Positions 52,001-62,097 of a DNA stretch of 64,000 nt are shown piece after piece (the first letter of the stretch is position 1; each line of letters starts with the position of its first letter). Position numbers and translations under genes: made by a program. The stretch is from Cohnella hashimotonis. Its GTDB lineage: Bacteria; Bacillota; Bacilli; Paenibacillales; Paenibacillaceae. Location of the stretch: contig NZ_JAGRPV010000001.1 in assembly GCF_030014955.1 (NCBI RefSeq), forward strand, positions 2,790,001 through 2,854,000. Reading direction: 5' to 3'. The notes under the pieces are model-generated. The model saw only the letters and a list, made by a program, of their open reading frames with translations. It was not told the DNA's origin and ran no database searches.

Positions 52001-52969
52001 ATGACTCAAGCAAGCGCGACGACACGACCGATCGGAAAGGAGAAGCCGATACCCGAGCCGAAGGCATCGCGGTTCAAGCGGCTCTGGCAGAGCAACAAAT
52101 ATTTATGGCTGCTTTTTCTGCCCTGTCTGATCTATTATCTCGTGTTCCGCTATGCGCCCATGTTCGGGCTGGTGATTACGTTCAAAAACTATAATCTGTT
52201 CAAAGGGATTTGGGCCAGCGATTGGGTCGGCCTCAAGTATTACCGGTTGTTTTTGAACAATCCGGATTTTTGGCCGCTGATGAAGAACACGTTTCTTCTC
52301 GGCCTGTACAGGCTGATATTCGGCTTTCCCGCGCCGATTATACTTGCGTTGCTGCTGAATGAACTGAGAAAAGCGGCGGTCAAGCGGTTCGTGCAGACGG
52401 TCAGCTACCTGCCTCATTTTATTTCCAACGTTATCGTCGCGAGTATGGTCATCATGTTCCTGTCGCCGACCGGCGGGCTTGTCAACAACCTGCTGACGGA
52501 GCTCGGTTTCGAGCCGATCAATTTTATGAACAAGCCGGAGATGTTCAGGGGGATCTACGTGCTCTCGGAAATATGGCAGCATATCGGCTGGGAAACGATC
52601 ATCTATCTGGCAGCGCTCACTGCCGTGGATCCCCAGCTGTACGAAGCGGCCAGTATCGACGGCGCCAGCCGAATGCGCAAAATGTGGCATGTCACGCTTC
52701 CCGGCATCTCCTCGGCGCTCGTCATCACGCTCATTCTGAATATTGGCCAGGTGCTGGAGATCGGCTTCGAAAAGGTGTACTTGATGCAGAATCCGGCCAT
52801 CTACGATACGGCCGATATCATCAGCACTTACGTTTACCGGATCGGACTGGTGCAGGGCAATTTCAGTTACGGTTCCGCGATCGATCTATTCATGGGCATC
52901 ATCAGCTTAATCTTTATTTATGGCGCCAACTGGATCAGTCGGCGCGTCAGCGAGACCAGCTTATGGTGA
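52001..52969 (+). CDS. carbohydrate ABC transporter permease, LplB type
   Basis: A 322-residue permease with six membrane helices. After a polar N-terminus (about 35 residues) comes LWLLFLPCLIYYLVFRYAPM, typical of LplB. The cytoplasmic EAA loop that contacts the ATPase is YEAASIDGASRMRKMWHVTL at about 224-243. Oligosaccharide or polysaccharide-fragment uptake is the family role. The start at 52001 has AAGGGG at 8 nt; the ATG at 51995 is too close to it. No ATPase gene is present, as usual: these systems share a general MsmX-type ATPase. It is followed 13 nt later by the second permease. Confidence 0.9.
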   Translation: MTQASATTRPIGKEKPIPEPKASRFKRLWQSNKYLWLLFLPCLIYYLVFRYAPMFGLVITFKNYNLFKGIWASDWVGLKYYRLFLNNPDFWPLMKNTFLLGLYRLIFGFPAPIILALLLNELRKAAVKRFVQTVSYLPHFISNVIVASMVIMFLSPTGGLVNNLLTELGFEPINFMNKPEMFRGIYVLSEIWQHIGWETIIYLAALTAVDPQLYEAASIDGASRMRKMWHVTLPGISSALVITLILNIGQVLEIGFEKVYLMQNPAIYDTADIISTYVYRIGLVQGNFSYGSAIDLFMGIISLIFIYGANWISRRVSETSLW

Positions 52970-52982
52970 GAGGAGCCGCTGT

Positions 52983-53855
52983 ATGATCAACTCGCAACGG
53001 CCGGGCATTTTCCCGATCGTCAGCGCCGTCATTTTAACGATCGTCGTCGTCGTGACGCTGTATCCGTTCGTTCATATGCTTGCCGTCTCGTTCAGCGGCG
53101 ACATCTATGTCATGCAGAACGAGATTACCGTTTGGCCGAAAGGCTTTAACGTCAAAATGTACGATCTTGTGCTCGGGGACCCCAAGATCTGGACCGCATT
53201 TCAAAATACGATCGTTTATACGGCGCTGGGAACCGCCATCTCGCTGGCGCTCACTTCGATGGGGGCTTACGCGCTGTCGCGGACGCAGATGGCATTTCGA
53301 AAATCGTTAACGATGTTAATCGTTTTTACGATGTTTTTCGGCGGCGGAATGATTCCGACTTATCTGGTCGTTCGGTCCCTCGGACTCGTGGACACGATCT
53401 GGGGCATGGTGCTTCCCGGCGCGGTCAGCACCTGGAACCTCATTCTGATGCGCACCTTTTTTTCTGGCATCCCCAAGGAGCTGGAGGAATCCGGCCGTCT
53501 GGACGGCTTGAACGACATCGGCATTTTCCTTCGGATTATGGTACCGCTGTCAACCGCGTCCTTCGCCACCATTGCGCTTTTTTACGCAGTAGGTTTATGG
53601 AACAACTTTCAACTGCCGCTTCTGTACTTGCGTACGCCGGACACGTTCCCGCTGCAAGTGCTGCTGCGCAACCTCATCCTCGCAGGTACCGCAAGCTCGG
53701 GCGATGTGACGCGAATAGGAGGTGATAACCTCATCGTCGAAGAATCCCTGAAGTACGCCACGATTATGGTGTCTACGCTTCCGATTCTGGTGGTGTACCC
53801 TTTTGTGCAAAAGTACTTCGTCAAAGGGTCTATGATCGGGGCAATCAAGGGCTGA
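52983..53855 (+). CDS. carbohydrate ABC transporter permease, YtcP type
   Basis: A 290-residue permease with six helices. FPIVSAVILTIVVVVTLYPF forms the first, and the EAA loop is LEESGRLDGLNDIGIFLRIM (about 180-199). It pairs with the upstream LplB-type permease to form the channel. The frame is open 21 codons upstream, but the ATG at 52983 lies 7 nt after GAGAGGAG and matches homologues. Confidence 0.9.
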   Translation: MINSQRPGIFPIVSAVILTIVVVVTLYPFVHMLAVSFSGDIYVMQNEITVWPKGFNVKMYDLVLGDPKIWTAFQNTIVYTALGTAISLALTSMGAYALSRTQMAFRKSLTMLIVFTMFFGGGMIPTYLVVRSLGLVDTIWGMVLPGAVSTWNLILMRTFFSGIPKELEESGRLDGLNDIGIFLRIMVPLSTASFATIALFYAVGLWNNFQLPLLYLRTPDTFPLQVLLRNLILAGTASSGDVTRIGGDNLIVEESLKYATIMVSTLPILVVYPFVQKYFVKGSMIGAIKG

Positions 53856-53872
53856 GCACGAGCGGACCGGAC

Positions 53873-53895
53873 GCGCGATCCGGCCTGTACGAGAT
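53873..53895 (+). other. hairpin between permease and binding-protein genes
   Basis: A GG-A-CCGGA / TCCGG-CC hairpin lies in the 103-nt gap. Such hairpins between permease and binding-protein genes can protect or adjust the mRNA; this one is short. Confidence 0.35.
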
Positions 53896-53958
53896 GTTCG
53901 CAGACGAGCAACAAAATCGATGTTGCCGCACATACAAACGCTTAGGAGCTGAACGAAT

Positions 53959-55539
53959 TTGTCAAACGTCCTCAAAAAGTCCGCTATTCTGTTGGCGAGC
54001 GCCGCCGTGACGGCAACGATGCTTGCTGCGTGCGCCAGTAACGACTCCAAAGACGGCGCGTCAGCCGGCGCAAGCTCCTCGACTTCCTCCGCAGGCGGCG
54101 GGGAAGCGTCGGGCAAGTCCAATTTGAAATTTATGGCGCTGCTCGACAACAACCCGACCTTTCCCTATTCGAAGGATTGGCCGATCTGGCAATGGATCAA
54201 GGAGAAAACGGGGGTCACGCTTGAGGTGCAAACCCCATCGGGCAATTTGGGGGAATCGCTGAACCTGGCTGTCGCCTCCAAAGAAATGCCCGACCTCATG
54301 TATATGCCCAATCGCGAGGAGTCGAACAAGTTCGGACAGCAGGGTGCGCTTGTGGATATTTTGACGCATATCGACGATATGCCGAATTTGAAGGCCTGGA
54401 TGGAGAAGTATCCGGAAGAAGCGAAGGCGGCATTGTCTGCGGACGGAAAAATGTATATGTTCCCGAATCAAGGCTTCGGCGAGACGAACCGTACGATCTG
54501 GATGTATCGAAAAGACGTGTTCGACAAGGAAGGACTTAAAGCCCCTTCGACCTTCGACGAGCTGTACGAAACGCTGAAAACGCTGAAAGCCAAGTATCCA
54601 GACTCCTACCCGCTGACGCTCCGCTACGGGGAGAACCAGGACGAGATGCTGGCGAATATGACGGTGGACTTCGAGACCGGCGAAGACGGATATTACGACT
54701 TCGACAAGCAGGAGTGGCGCTTCGGCCCCACGGAGGCTAATTACAAATCGATGGTTGCGATGTGGAAAAAGTTTTATGACGACGGGCTCATTCCGCCGGA
54801 TTTCCTGTCGCTTCAGACGAAGCAATGGCAAGACATGCTGTCCACCGGCAAATCGTTCATCACGATCGATTACATCAGCCGCATCGACTTCTTCAACAAG
54901 GCGATGCAGAAGGAGAATCCGGCGTACAACATGCAGTTCATGGCGCCGCCGGCCGGCATAGCCGGCGGCAAGCAGCACAATCCGTATCTTCATTATCTCG
55001 AGAGCGGGCTAACGGTTGCTTCTACCTCCAAACATATTAAAGACATTATGAAATATATGGATTTCTTCTACTCGGAGGAAGGACGAACGCTTGTCAGCTG
55101 GGGAAAAGAAGGCGAAACGTACGAAAAAGGCGGGGATAAGCTTAAATTTAAGCCGGAATACACAGACATTATCGAGCTGCGCAAGGCAACCGGTTTGAAG
55201 ACGAGCGGCACCTATACGTGGATCGATTTCGATTCGGATCTATCGCTATCGTCCGATGATCTCAAATACGCGTTCAAGGAAGCGGCCAAATACGATCCGC
55301 CTGCCATGCAGCCGCGTCCTGCTCTCACGGAACAAGAGACGGAGATCGTCGCCTTGACCGGCCAGGCGGTCACCAAGCACCGGGACGAGAGCATCGCCAA
55401 ATTCGTCACCGGATCGAGAAGCCTGGATGAATGGGATCAGTACGTGAAGGAAATGAACAACCTCGGCGTCGACAAGCTGCTCGATACGTACAGAGAAGCT
55501 TACAAGCGGGTTCAAAGCATCAAACTGGACACCAAGTAA
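53959..55539 (+). CDS. extracellular solute-binding lipoprotein, LplA type
   Basis: A 526-residue lipoprotein. The signal peptide ends in the lipobox LAAC near residue 25, followed by a Ser/Gly-rich tether. The mature part is a large type I sugar-binding protein (cluster typical of LplA/YtcQ). It would capture oligosaccharide and deliver it to the LplB/YtcP channel. The start is a TTG 9 nt after AGGAGC. The gene lies between the permeases and a GH9 glycosidase, so plant-polymer fragments are a reasonable guess for the ligand. Confidence 0.9.
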   Translation: MSNVLKKSAILLASAAVTATMLAACASNDSKDGASAGASSSTSSAGGGEASGKSNLKFMALLDNNPTFPYSKDWPIWQWIKEKTGVTLEVQTPSGNLGESLNLAVASKEMPDLMYMPNREESNKFGQQGALVDILTHIDDMPNLKAWMEKYPEEAKAALSADGKMYMFPNQGFGETNRTIWMYRKDVFDKEGLKAPSTFDELYETLKTLKAKYPDSYPLTLRYGENQDEMLANMTVDFETGEDGYYDFDKQEWRFGPTEANYKSMVAMWKKFYDDGLIPPDFLSLQTKQWQDMLSTGKSFITIDYISRIDFFNKAMQKENPAYNMQFMAPPAGIAGGKQHNPYLHYLESGLTVASTSKHIKDIMKYMDFFYSEEGRTLVSWGKEGETYEKGGDKLKFKPEYTDIIELRKATGLKTSGTYTWIDFDSDLSLSSDDLKYAFKEAAKYDPPAMQPRPALTEQETEIVALTGQAVTKHRDESIAKFVTGSRSLDEWDQYVKEMNNLGVDKLLDTYREAYKRVQSIKLDTK

Positions 55540-55574
55540 ACGGAAAGTCGATATTGACACGGGAGGGAAGGAAC

Positions 55575-56729
55575 GTGGATGAGGAAGGCGCTTCGGGCAT
55601 GACTGACATTCGAGCGTTGGCGCCGGAGGAAATGGCGCAAGCGATTTGCGGGTCCGACGCCGTTTTCCGCGATGCGGAGCAAACTTCGATGGGGATCGCT
55701 TTTTCATCCGTTTTTTCGGCGGCCTTGTCGCAATCGCTAGGCGCCTTTGAAGACGGCAAGCTCGTGTCGTTCATGGGGCTTGTCCCCGCCACTTTGCGTA
55801 TTGGGGCGGCCCATGTGCCGATATTCTCGATCGGTTCGGTATTCACAGGGCCGGACGATCGCGGCCGCGGTCATGCCGGCCGCCTGCTGCAGGCGGCGAA
55901 GTCGCACGTTCGGGCATCCGGCGGTGCGCTTATATTGGTCTCGGGCACCCGCTCGTTGTATTTGCGCAATCAATGCCATTCGTACGGCGAGATCACGCGC
56001 TTCACGATCGGGCCGGTTCAGGGGGAGGAGCTGCTGGGTAGCCATGCAGGCATCGCGGTTCGCGAGCTGTCGCGGACCGACTGGCTTTCATTGCACGCGC
56101 TCGCTGCTTCGCGCCATGTCGCCTACGCGCAGACTGTGCGCGAGCTGGCGGAGCTGATCGCCTGCGAAGCGTATGCGAGCTGCTTCAAGCTGCGGCATCG
56201 CACGCTCGTCGCGACCGAAGACGGCCGCGTAGCCGCGTTCGCCGTGTTGGCGATGCCGGACGAGCGCGGCAGCGAGCAGGAGCCGTTCGCCATCGAATGG
56301 GCTGGCAAAGCCGGCGCGCTGGCCGCGTTATTCGGTCATGCCGTCGTCGCATACGGATTGCCGAGGCTGGACGTGCCGGTCGCCTGGAACGAGACCGAGC
56401 TGCTGCAGGCGCTCTCGGGCGTGCCGTCCGCCAAGGACCGCAATCTCGGCACGGTCCATATCGCCGACGCGGAGCGGCTGTTCGAATCGCTGTCGCCGTA
56501 CTGGCATGCAGCCGCGGCGAGCGATGCGCCTCGCATCCGCACGCTGGCGCATCACCGGTATGCGCTGGCAGCGCCCAATGGCGGGACGTTCGAGCTGGAT
56601 GCCGAGACGCTCGTCTCGCTGATGTTCGATCCCAAGCCGACGCAGCCTGCCGCGTTCGAAGCGCGCGCTGCGATGCCCGGGCTGTTCCCCGTGCCGCTGC
56701 CGTACGTCGGCGGACTGAACTTCGTCTAA
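55575..56729 (+). CDS. GNAT-family N-acetyltransferase
   Basis: A 384-residue protein. The N-terminal GNAT domain (about residues 10-150) has the acetyl-CoA pyrophosphate loop in DDRGRGHAGRLLQ. A second domain of about 200 residues follows, recalling Eis-like two-domain acetyltransferases. A GTG at 55575 with GGAGG 8 nt upstream is chosen; the ATG at 55599 is possible. It is embedded between the binding protein (35-nt gap) and the GH9 gene (65-nt gap), so it is presumably cotranscribed. Its relation to sugar use is unclear; it might modify an amino sugar or an antibiotic. Confidence 0.83.
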   Translation: MDEEGASGMTDIRALAPEEMAQAICGSDAVFRDAEQTSMGIAFSSVFSAALSQSLGAFEDGKLVSFMGLVPATLRIGAAHVPIFSIGSVFTGPDDRGRGHAGRLLQAAKSHVRASGGALILVSGTRSLYLRNQCHSYGEITRFTIGPVQGEELLGSHAGIAVRELSRTDWLSLHALAASRHVAYAQTVRELAELIACEAYASCFKLRHRTLVATEDGRVAAFAVLAMPDERGSEQEPFAIEWAGKAGALAALFGHAVVAYGLPRLDVPVAWNETELLQALSGVPSAKDRNLGTVHIADAERLFESLSPYWHAAAASDAPRIRTLAHHRYALAAPNGGTFELDAETLVSLMFDPKPTQPAAFEARAAMPGLFPVPLPYVGGLNFV

Positions 56730-56794
56730 GCCGAGCTGAGCCAACGTCTACGTCGGGCAAGTTTACCCAAGCGAACGAAAAGGAGCTGACCGCC

Positions 56795-59374
56795 ATGTTT
56801 AAGGTTCTGAAAACGTACACGGTTCTGCTGACAGTCGCTATCCTGACGACCGCCATTTTATCTGCCTGCGGGATGAAGGAGGAGAAGTCGGTGCAGGCCA
56901 ACGCTAGCGGCAGTTTTATCCGCGTGAATCAGGTCGGATACAGTCCGGGCGCGAGTAAAGTAGGCATGGTTTTATCGAGTACGAATTTGAGCGGCGTCCG
57001 ATACGATGTATACAATTCTAGCAATACTTCGGTACTGAACGGCACCATCTCCACCGCCAGCAAAGGGAGCTGGGGAGATGCGGGCGGCGCTAATATTCCT
57101 TATGCCTATGCTTTGGATTTCAGCTCGCTGAATACGGTCGGCAGCGGATATTATATTAAAATCAACACCTATAAATCCCCAACCTTTAATATCGACCCTG
57201 CGGCTTACAGCAGTCTAGCCGACCTGTCCATGAAGTTTTTCAAGGTGCAGCGATGCGGCAATACGAATCCGGACGGTCATCTCGTATGCCATGTCCCGGG
57301 CTCGAATTCATCCGTGGACGGCAAGCCCGACGGCGCGTCCGGCACGAAGGACTTTACCGGCGGCTGGCACGATGCCTCGGATTATATCAAATTCATGAGC
57401 ACCATCGGTCATGTCGCGGATGTGATGCTGACCGCCTATATCCATCATCCGGAAGTTTTTCCCGAGCCCGGCAGCATAAACGGCGTACTGACGGAAGCCA
57501 AGGTCGGTCTCGATTTTATCCAGAAGATGTGGGACAACACGAACCAGATGCTGTACATGGAAGTCGCGGACGGGCTGGACCATGACGTGGACAATGACGA
57601 TCTGGATTCGCGCAGCAAGACCTGGCCGCAGAACGACAATACCATCTACGGGGCGGCGCGCCCGGTGCATCCGTCTCCTGCCGGTACGGGCGCCAATCTG
57701 GCCGGCAAGGCAGCCGCCGCATTGGCGCTGGGCGCCAAAATCTGGGGAGATCCGAACGGACCGAGCTATAACGCCGCGTTGGCCGGCAGCTATCTGACTG
57801 CCGCCCAGCAGATCTACACCTGGGGCAAGACGAGGACGGGGATCGCAGGGGACGCTGACGAGTTTTACGTGGATACGGATTATAAAGACGATATGGCCTG
57901 GGCGGCAGCCGAGCTCTACCGGGCGACAGGAACGGCCTCATATTTAACGGAAGCCAAAGCGTACAGCGACAGCGCGGGGGAATGGTACAACAAAAGCGAT
58001 ACAAGCCTCAACTGGTCGAGAGCCTACCACTGGGCCAACTATGAGATCGCCTCCCTGGACCCGACCTATAAAAATACGGCCGTCGGCCGTATCAACAACC
58101 ATCTGAACTTAAAGAAGAACTACGCGAACGGACAGTTCTGGAATACGAGCAGCGATCCCAAATGGGGAACGTACGAAGCGATGAGCAACAATGCGGTCGA
58201 AGCGATGATGTATCAGGAGCTGACCGGCAATACCACGTATGCAGCGCTGGCTCAGCAGCAGATCGATTTTATGCTGGGCAAAAACCCCTGGGGCGTCAGC
58301 ATGCTGAACGGGGCGGGCACGACGTGGTTTAAAAATCCTCGTCATCGCGTCACGACCTTGAACCGGGTGACCAATCCGAACTATCAGCTTCGCGGATCCT
58401 GGAGCGAGGGTTTCGAGACGAGCGCGCAATATGCTGTCGATCAGCAGGACCCTTTGCTGGCGGGCCAGGAGGACCCTGCTATCGCGCAGTTCAATGACAA
58501 TCGAATGATTTGGCACGACAATCGCAGAGACTATGCCACGAATGAAGTGACCATTTCGGGCAATGCGGCGGGCATGGCGATGGTGGCCTTCATGGGCGGC
58601 GGCGCAGCGTCTTCCGCACCTGGCGTGCCTACGGGGTTGACGGCGACAGCAGCCGGTTCGGCTCAGATCAACGTGACCTGGAATCCCGCATCCGGAGCGA
58701 CGGGCTACGATCTTGAAGTGGATGGAGCTGTCGTGAGCAGCGTCGCATCCCCCTACGCGCACACCGGCTTGTCGACAGGATCGACGCATACTTATAAGGT
58801 TCGCGCCAAAAACAGCACAGGCACAAGCGCATGGAGCGCTGCGGCGAGCGCCGCCACGTCTTCGAGCGCTTCGACCGACTACGCGACGAACGGCGACGCC
58901 TACGTAAGGGACGGTACCTATGCGACGACAAACTATGGAACGGCATCGACGATCGATATAAAAGGAGATCCGGATGCGGGATATAACCGGAAAGGGTTCG
59001 TCAAATTCGATCTCACCGGGCGCTCCGGCACATCCGTTGCTTCCGCGCTCCTGAAGGTGTACGTTAGCGCCGCCTCCGCATCGACGCCTGTCAAGGTATA
59101 CGGACTTGCAGGCAACGACAGCTGGATCGAATCGGGCACTGGAGGGATCACCTGGGACAATCAGCCCAGCAGTACGAACGCCGTACTGATCGGTACGCTT
59201 AATGTATCGTCGGCAGGCTGGTACACGATTGATGCCGCAAGTTATGTGAACAGCCAGTTTGGCGGAGACAAAAAAGTGACCTTCAAGCTGCAGGTCGAGA
59301 ACAACAACGGCGCAAGCATTAGCTTGAACAGCAAAGAAAACACAGCCAATAAACCGGTGTTGACCGTGAATTAA
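56795..59374 (+). CDS. GH9 glycoside hydrolase lipoprotein with Fn3 and DNRLRE-type domains
   Basis: An 859-residue secreted enzyme. The lipobox LSAC lies at 22-25. Residues 40-130 form the immunoglobulin-like CelD_N domain (FIRVNQVGYSP). The GH9 catalytic domain runs about 140-600, with Asp193 and Asp196 in GGWHDASDYIKF, a conserved His in NPRHRV and the acid Glu584 in YATNEVTISGN. Fn3 spans about 608-688 and a DNRLRE/CBM96-like beta domain about 695-859. Endoglucanase is the usual activity, but GH9 with CelD_N also includes other beta-1,4-glycan enzymes. AAAAGGAG precedes the ATG. It closes the sugar locus. Confidence 0.9.
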   Translation: MFKVLKTYTVLLTVAILTTAILSACGMKEEKSVQANASGSFIRVNQVGYSPGASKVGMVLSSTNLSGVRYDVYNSSNTSVLNGTISTASKGSWGDAGGANIPYAYALDFSSLNTVGSGYYIKINTYKSPTFNIDPAAYSSLADLSMKFFKVQRCGNTNPDGHLVCHVPGSNSSVDGKPDGASGTKDFTGGWHDASDYIKFMSTIGHVADVMLTAYIHHPEVFPEPGSINGVLTEAKVGLDFIQKMWDNTNQMLYMEVADGLDHDVDNDDLDSRSKTWPQNDNTIYGAARPVHPSPAGTGANLAGKAAAALALGAKIWGDPNGPSYNAALAGSYLTAAQQIYTWGKTRTGIAGDADEFYVDTDYKDDMAWAAAELYRATGTASYLTEAKAYSDSAGEWYNKSDTSLNWSRAYHWANYEIASLDPTYKNTAVGRINNHLNLKKNYANGQFWNTSSDPKWGTYEAMSNNAVEAMMYQELTGNTTYAALAQQQIDFMLGKNPWGVSMLNGAGTTWFKNPRHRVTTLNRVTNPNYQLRGSWSEGFETSAQYAVDQQDPLLAGQEDPAIAQFNDNRMIWHDNRRDYATNEVTISGNAAGMAMVAFMGGGAASSAPGVPTGLTATAAGSAQINVTWNPASGATGYDLEVDGAVVSSVASPYAHTGLSTGSTHTYKVRAKNSTGTSAWSAAASAATSSSASTDYATNGDAYVRDGTYATTNYGTASTIDIKGDPDAGYNRKGFVKFDLTGRSGTSVASALLKVYVSAASASTPVKVYGLAGNDSWIESGTGGITWDNQPSSTNAVLIGTLNVSSAGWYTIDAASYVNSQFGGDKKVTFKLQVENNNGASISLNSKENTANKPVLTVN

Positions 59375-59399
59375 GCTTTCGTCCGAAGCAACGCAAAGG

Positions 59400-59434
59400 A
59401 CCGTCAAGGAGCGAACTTGTCCCTGACGGTTTTT
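59400..59434 (+). terminator. intrinsic terminator after the GH9 gene
   Basis: ACCGTCAAGGA / TCCCTGACGGT stem with one mismatch, then TTTTTC. Confidence 0.8.
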
Positions 59435-59594
59435 CTTATGGATAAAAAGTATAAAAGGGCACACTTGATCGACAAATATCGATGAATTATGATGAATTAC
59501 GCCAAGAATTGGGTGTACTATGCGTCGATTCCACGTATAATGGGTAAAAGCGCGACTCTATCGTACAGCGCAAGATTTGGCTAGGAGGACCGCC

Positions 59595-62042
59595 ATGACA
59601 CACACGCACGGATCCTATGATCTCTTACTGGTCTTGCTCTCGTACTTGATCGCCGTACTCGCTTCCTATACGACGCTCGATCTCGCAGGCCGCATCAGCA
59701 CCGCAAGCTCCGGCTACAAAACGTTGTGGATCGGTTTCAGCGCGGCAATCATGGGGATGGGCATTTGGTCGATGCACTTTGTCGGCATGCTCGCCCTGCG
59801 CTTGCCGATGGCCGTCAAGTACGACGTCTTGCTAGTGGTCATCTCGGCTGCAGCCGCTATTGCAGGCTGCTTCATCGCCTTATTTCTCGCGGCCAAGCCC
59901 CGACTGGGCTATCCCCGCCTTCTTTTGGCGGGTGTTTCGCTGGCGGCGGGCATATGCGCCATGCACTACATCGGCATGGATGCCATGAAGATGCCGATCC
60001 GGTATTCGCCTTCGATCGTGACGCTGTCGGTCGTCATCGCGCTGCTCGCATCCGTCGCGGCGTTATGGCTCGCCTTTGTCTATCATCGTCAGCAGAAGCG
60101 TTACGCCATCCGCAAAAAGCTGGCGAGCGGCCTGATCATGGGCGCTGCCGTGGCAGGCATGCACTACACGGGCATGAGCGCTGCCGCATTCGAGATGGAC
60201 CATGCGAGCATGCACGGCAGCATGGGCATGTTTTCCAACCAGCGGATGATGGCTTACGGCGTCGTCGTAGGAACGCTGCTGACGCTCGGACTGTCGCTCG
60301 CGGGCATCGTCATCGCCAAGCGATTCGCGGCCAAGCAGCGGCGCATCGAAGAGAGCCAGAATTGGTACAAGGCGATCTACGACAGCATGACCGACGGCAT
60401 CATCACGCTCAGCCTCGACCGGAAAATCACGGGTTTGAATCCGTCGGCGGAGCGAATCGTCGGCGTACAGCAGTCCGCGCTCATCGGCATGCCGCTGGAG
60501 GAGCTGCTGCGCGTCGCCGCGTCCGAACGCTCCGAGGAACTGGAGCATATTCTCGCCCTGGCCAAGGACGGCAAGCGCCAGCTGTACGAATCGACCATCG
60601 TGAACGCCAAGGGCGAAGCGCTGAGCCTGAGAGTATCGATCGCTACGGTGCGCTCGGGCGACGGAGCCGTCGGCATGTATATGAAGCTGCAGGATGTGAC
60701 CGAGGACAAATCCAAAGAAGAGCATATCCGGAAAATGGCGTACGAGGACGACCTCACGGGTCTTCCGAATCGCCGCAAGTGGCAGGAGCGACTGGCCGCG
60801 ACCGCATCCGAGCTTGGCATCAACCGCAACTGCTTCGCCGTGATGGTGCTCGATATCGACCGGTTCAAGCTGATCAACGATTCGCTCGGTCATCAGTACG
60901 GCGACCAATTCCTGAAGGACGTATCGGAGCGGATCTCGCAGGCGCTCGAGGGCAGAGGCGCGGAGCTCGCGCGTCTGGGCGGCGACGAATTCGCCATCCT
61001 CGTCATGGATACGTGCAGCAGGGAGTCATTGTCCGAGCTTGCCGAGGAGATCGTGCACCAGATTCAGCGTCCGTACCCGCTGCATCATCAGGATTACTAC
61101 GTGACGGCGAGCATTGGCATTGCCGTCTGTCCGGAGCATGGCGAACAGCCTGACGAGCTGCTGCGGCATGCGGATCTGGCCATGTACGAGATCAAGAAGC
61201 AGGGGAAAAACGGTTTCCGCTTCTACCAGCCCGAGCTTAACGACAAGCTTACCGAGAAGCTTGAGCTCGAGCGCGATTTCAGACAGGCGCTGCCGCGCAA
61301 CGAGCTCGAGCTCTTTTACCAGCCGCAGGTGCGTTCCTCGGACGGCGTCATGATCGGCGTGGAGGCGCTCGTACGCTGGAATCACCCGCAGAAGGGCATG
61401 ATCTCTCCCGGCGTGTTCATTCCGCTAGCCGAAGAGATCGCGCTCGTCGGGCCGCTCGGAGACTGGGTGCTCAGGGAGGCGTGCCGTCAGATGCGAGAAT
61501 GGCATTTAGCCGGGGGACCGCTCGTGCCGGTGTCCGTCAACTTGTCTTCTCAGCAATTTTATCAGTCCAATCTGGACGAGCACATCGCGAACATTCTGAC
61601 CGAGTCTGGTCTTGAGCCACAGTATCTCGATCTGGAAATTACGGAGAGCATGATGATGGACGTAGAAGTGTCGACGGCGATTTTGAACCGGCTCAGTGCG
61701 CTCGGCGTCCGCATCAGTCTGGACGATTTCGGGACAGGCTACAGCTCGCTCAGCTACCTGAAGCACTTCCCGATCCACAAGCTTAAGATCGACCGGTCCT
61801 TTATCCGCGACATTACGGTGAGCGAGAGCGACCGCGCGATCGTCGCGACGATCATCTCGATGGCCGAGCATCTCAAGCTCGATATCATTGCGGAGGGCAT
61901 CGAGACCAAGGAACAGCTCGACATTTTGCGCGAACAATCGTGCAGAGAGATTCAAGGCTACTACTTCAGCAAGCCGATTCCGGCCGTCGAGATCGAACGC
62001 AGCTTTTTCGAGCCGCTGCGAGACAGCAAGCTGAGAGCCTGA
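59595..62042 (+). CDS. MHYT-PAS-GGDEF-EAL cyclic-di-GMP protein
   Basis: An 815-residue membrane protein. The N-terminal MHYT domain of about seven helices (residues 5-245) has MHFVGM, MHYIGM and MHYTGM repeats thought to bind copper and sense gases. A PAS domain lies at about 255-370. GGDEF is intact (RLGGDEFAIL) at about 385-540, and EAL (VEALVRW, DDFGTGYSSLSYL) fills 555-805. Both synthesis and breakdown of cyclic di-GMP are possible. The ATG at 59595 follows AGGAGG by 6 nt; a TTG 18 nt upstream is rejected. A TATAAT (about 59535-59540) lies upstream. Confidence 0.92.
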   Translation: MTHTHGSYDLLLVLLSYLIAVLASYTTLDLAGRISTASSGYKTLWIGFSAAIMGMGIWSMHFVGMLALRLPMAVKYDVLLVVISAAAAIAGCFIALFLAAKPRLGYPRLLLAGVSLAAGICAMHYIGMDAMKMPIRYSPSIVTLSVVIALLASVAALWLAFVYHRQQKRYAIRKKLASGLIMGAAVAGMHYTGMSAAAFEMDHASMHGSMGMFSNQRMMAYGVVVGTLLTLGLSLAGIVIAKRFAAKQRRIEESQNWYKAIYDSMTDGIITLSLDRKITGLNPSAERIVGVQQSALIGMPLEELLRVAASERSEELEHILALAKDGKRQLYESTIVNAKGEALSLRVSIATVRSGDGAVGMYMKLQDVTEDKSKEEHIRKMAYEDDLTGLPNRRKWQERLAATASELGINRNCFAVMVLDIDRFKLINDSLGHQYGDQFLKDVSERISQALEGRGAELARLGGDEFAILVMDTCSRESLSELAEEIVHQIQRPYPLHHQDYYVTASIGIAVCPEHGEQPDELLRHADLAMYEIKKQGKNGFRFYQPELNDKLTEKLELERDFRQALPRNELELFYQPQVRSSDGVMIGVEALVRWNHPQKGMISPGVFIPLAEEIALVGPLGDWVLREACRQMREWHLAGGPLVPVSVNLSSQQFYQSNLDEHIANILTESGLEPQYLDLEITESMMMDVEVSTAILNRLSALGVRISLDDFGTGYSSLSYLKHFPIHKLKIDRSFIRDITVSESDRAIVATIISMAEHLKLDIIAEGIETKEQLDILREQSCREIQGYYFSKPIPAVEIERSFFEPLRDSKLRA

Positions 62043-62056
62043 CGCATACGAAAGAA

Positions 62057-62085
62057 GGGCCGGCGGTCAATGACCGCCGGCCCTT
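62057..62085. terminator. bidirectional hairpin after the c-di-GMP gene
   Basis: Perfect 11-bp stem GGGCCGGCGGT / ACCGCCGGCCC with a 5-nt loop, between convergent genes; short T/A tails on each side. Confidence 0.75.
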
Positions 62086-62097
62086 CTGCATGAATCG

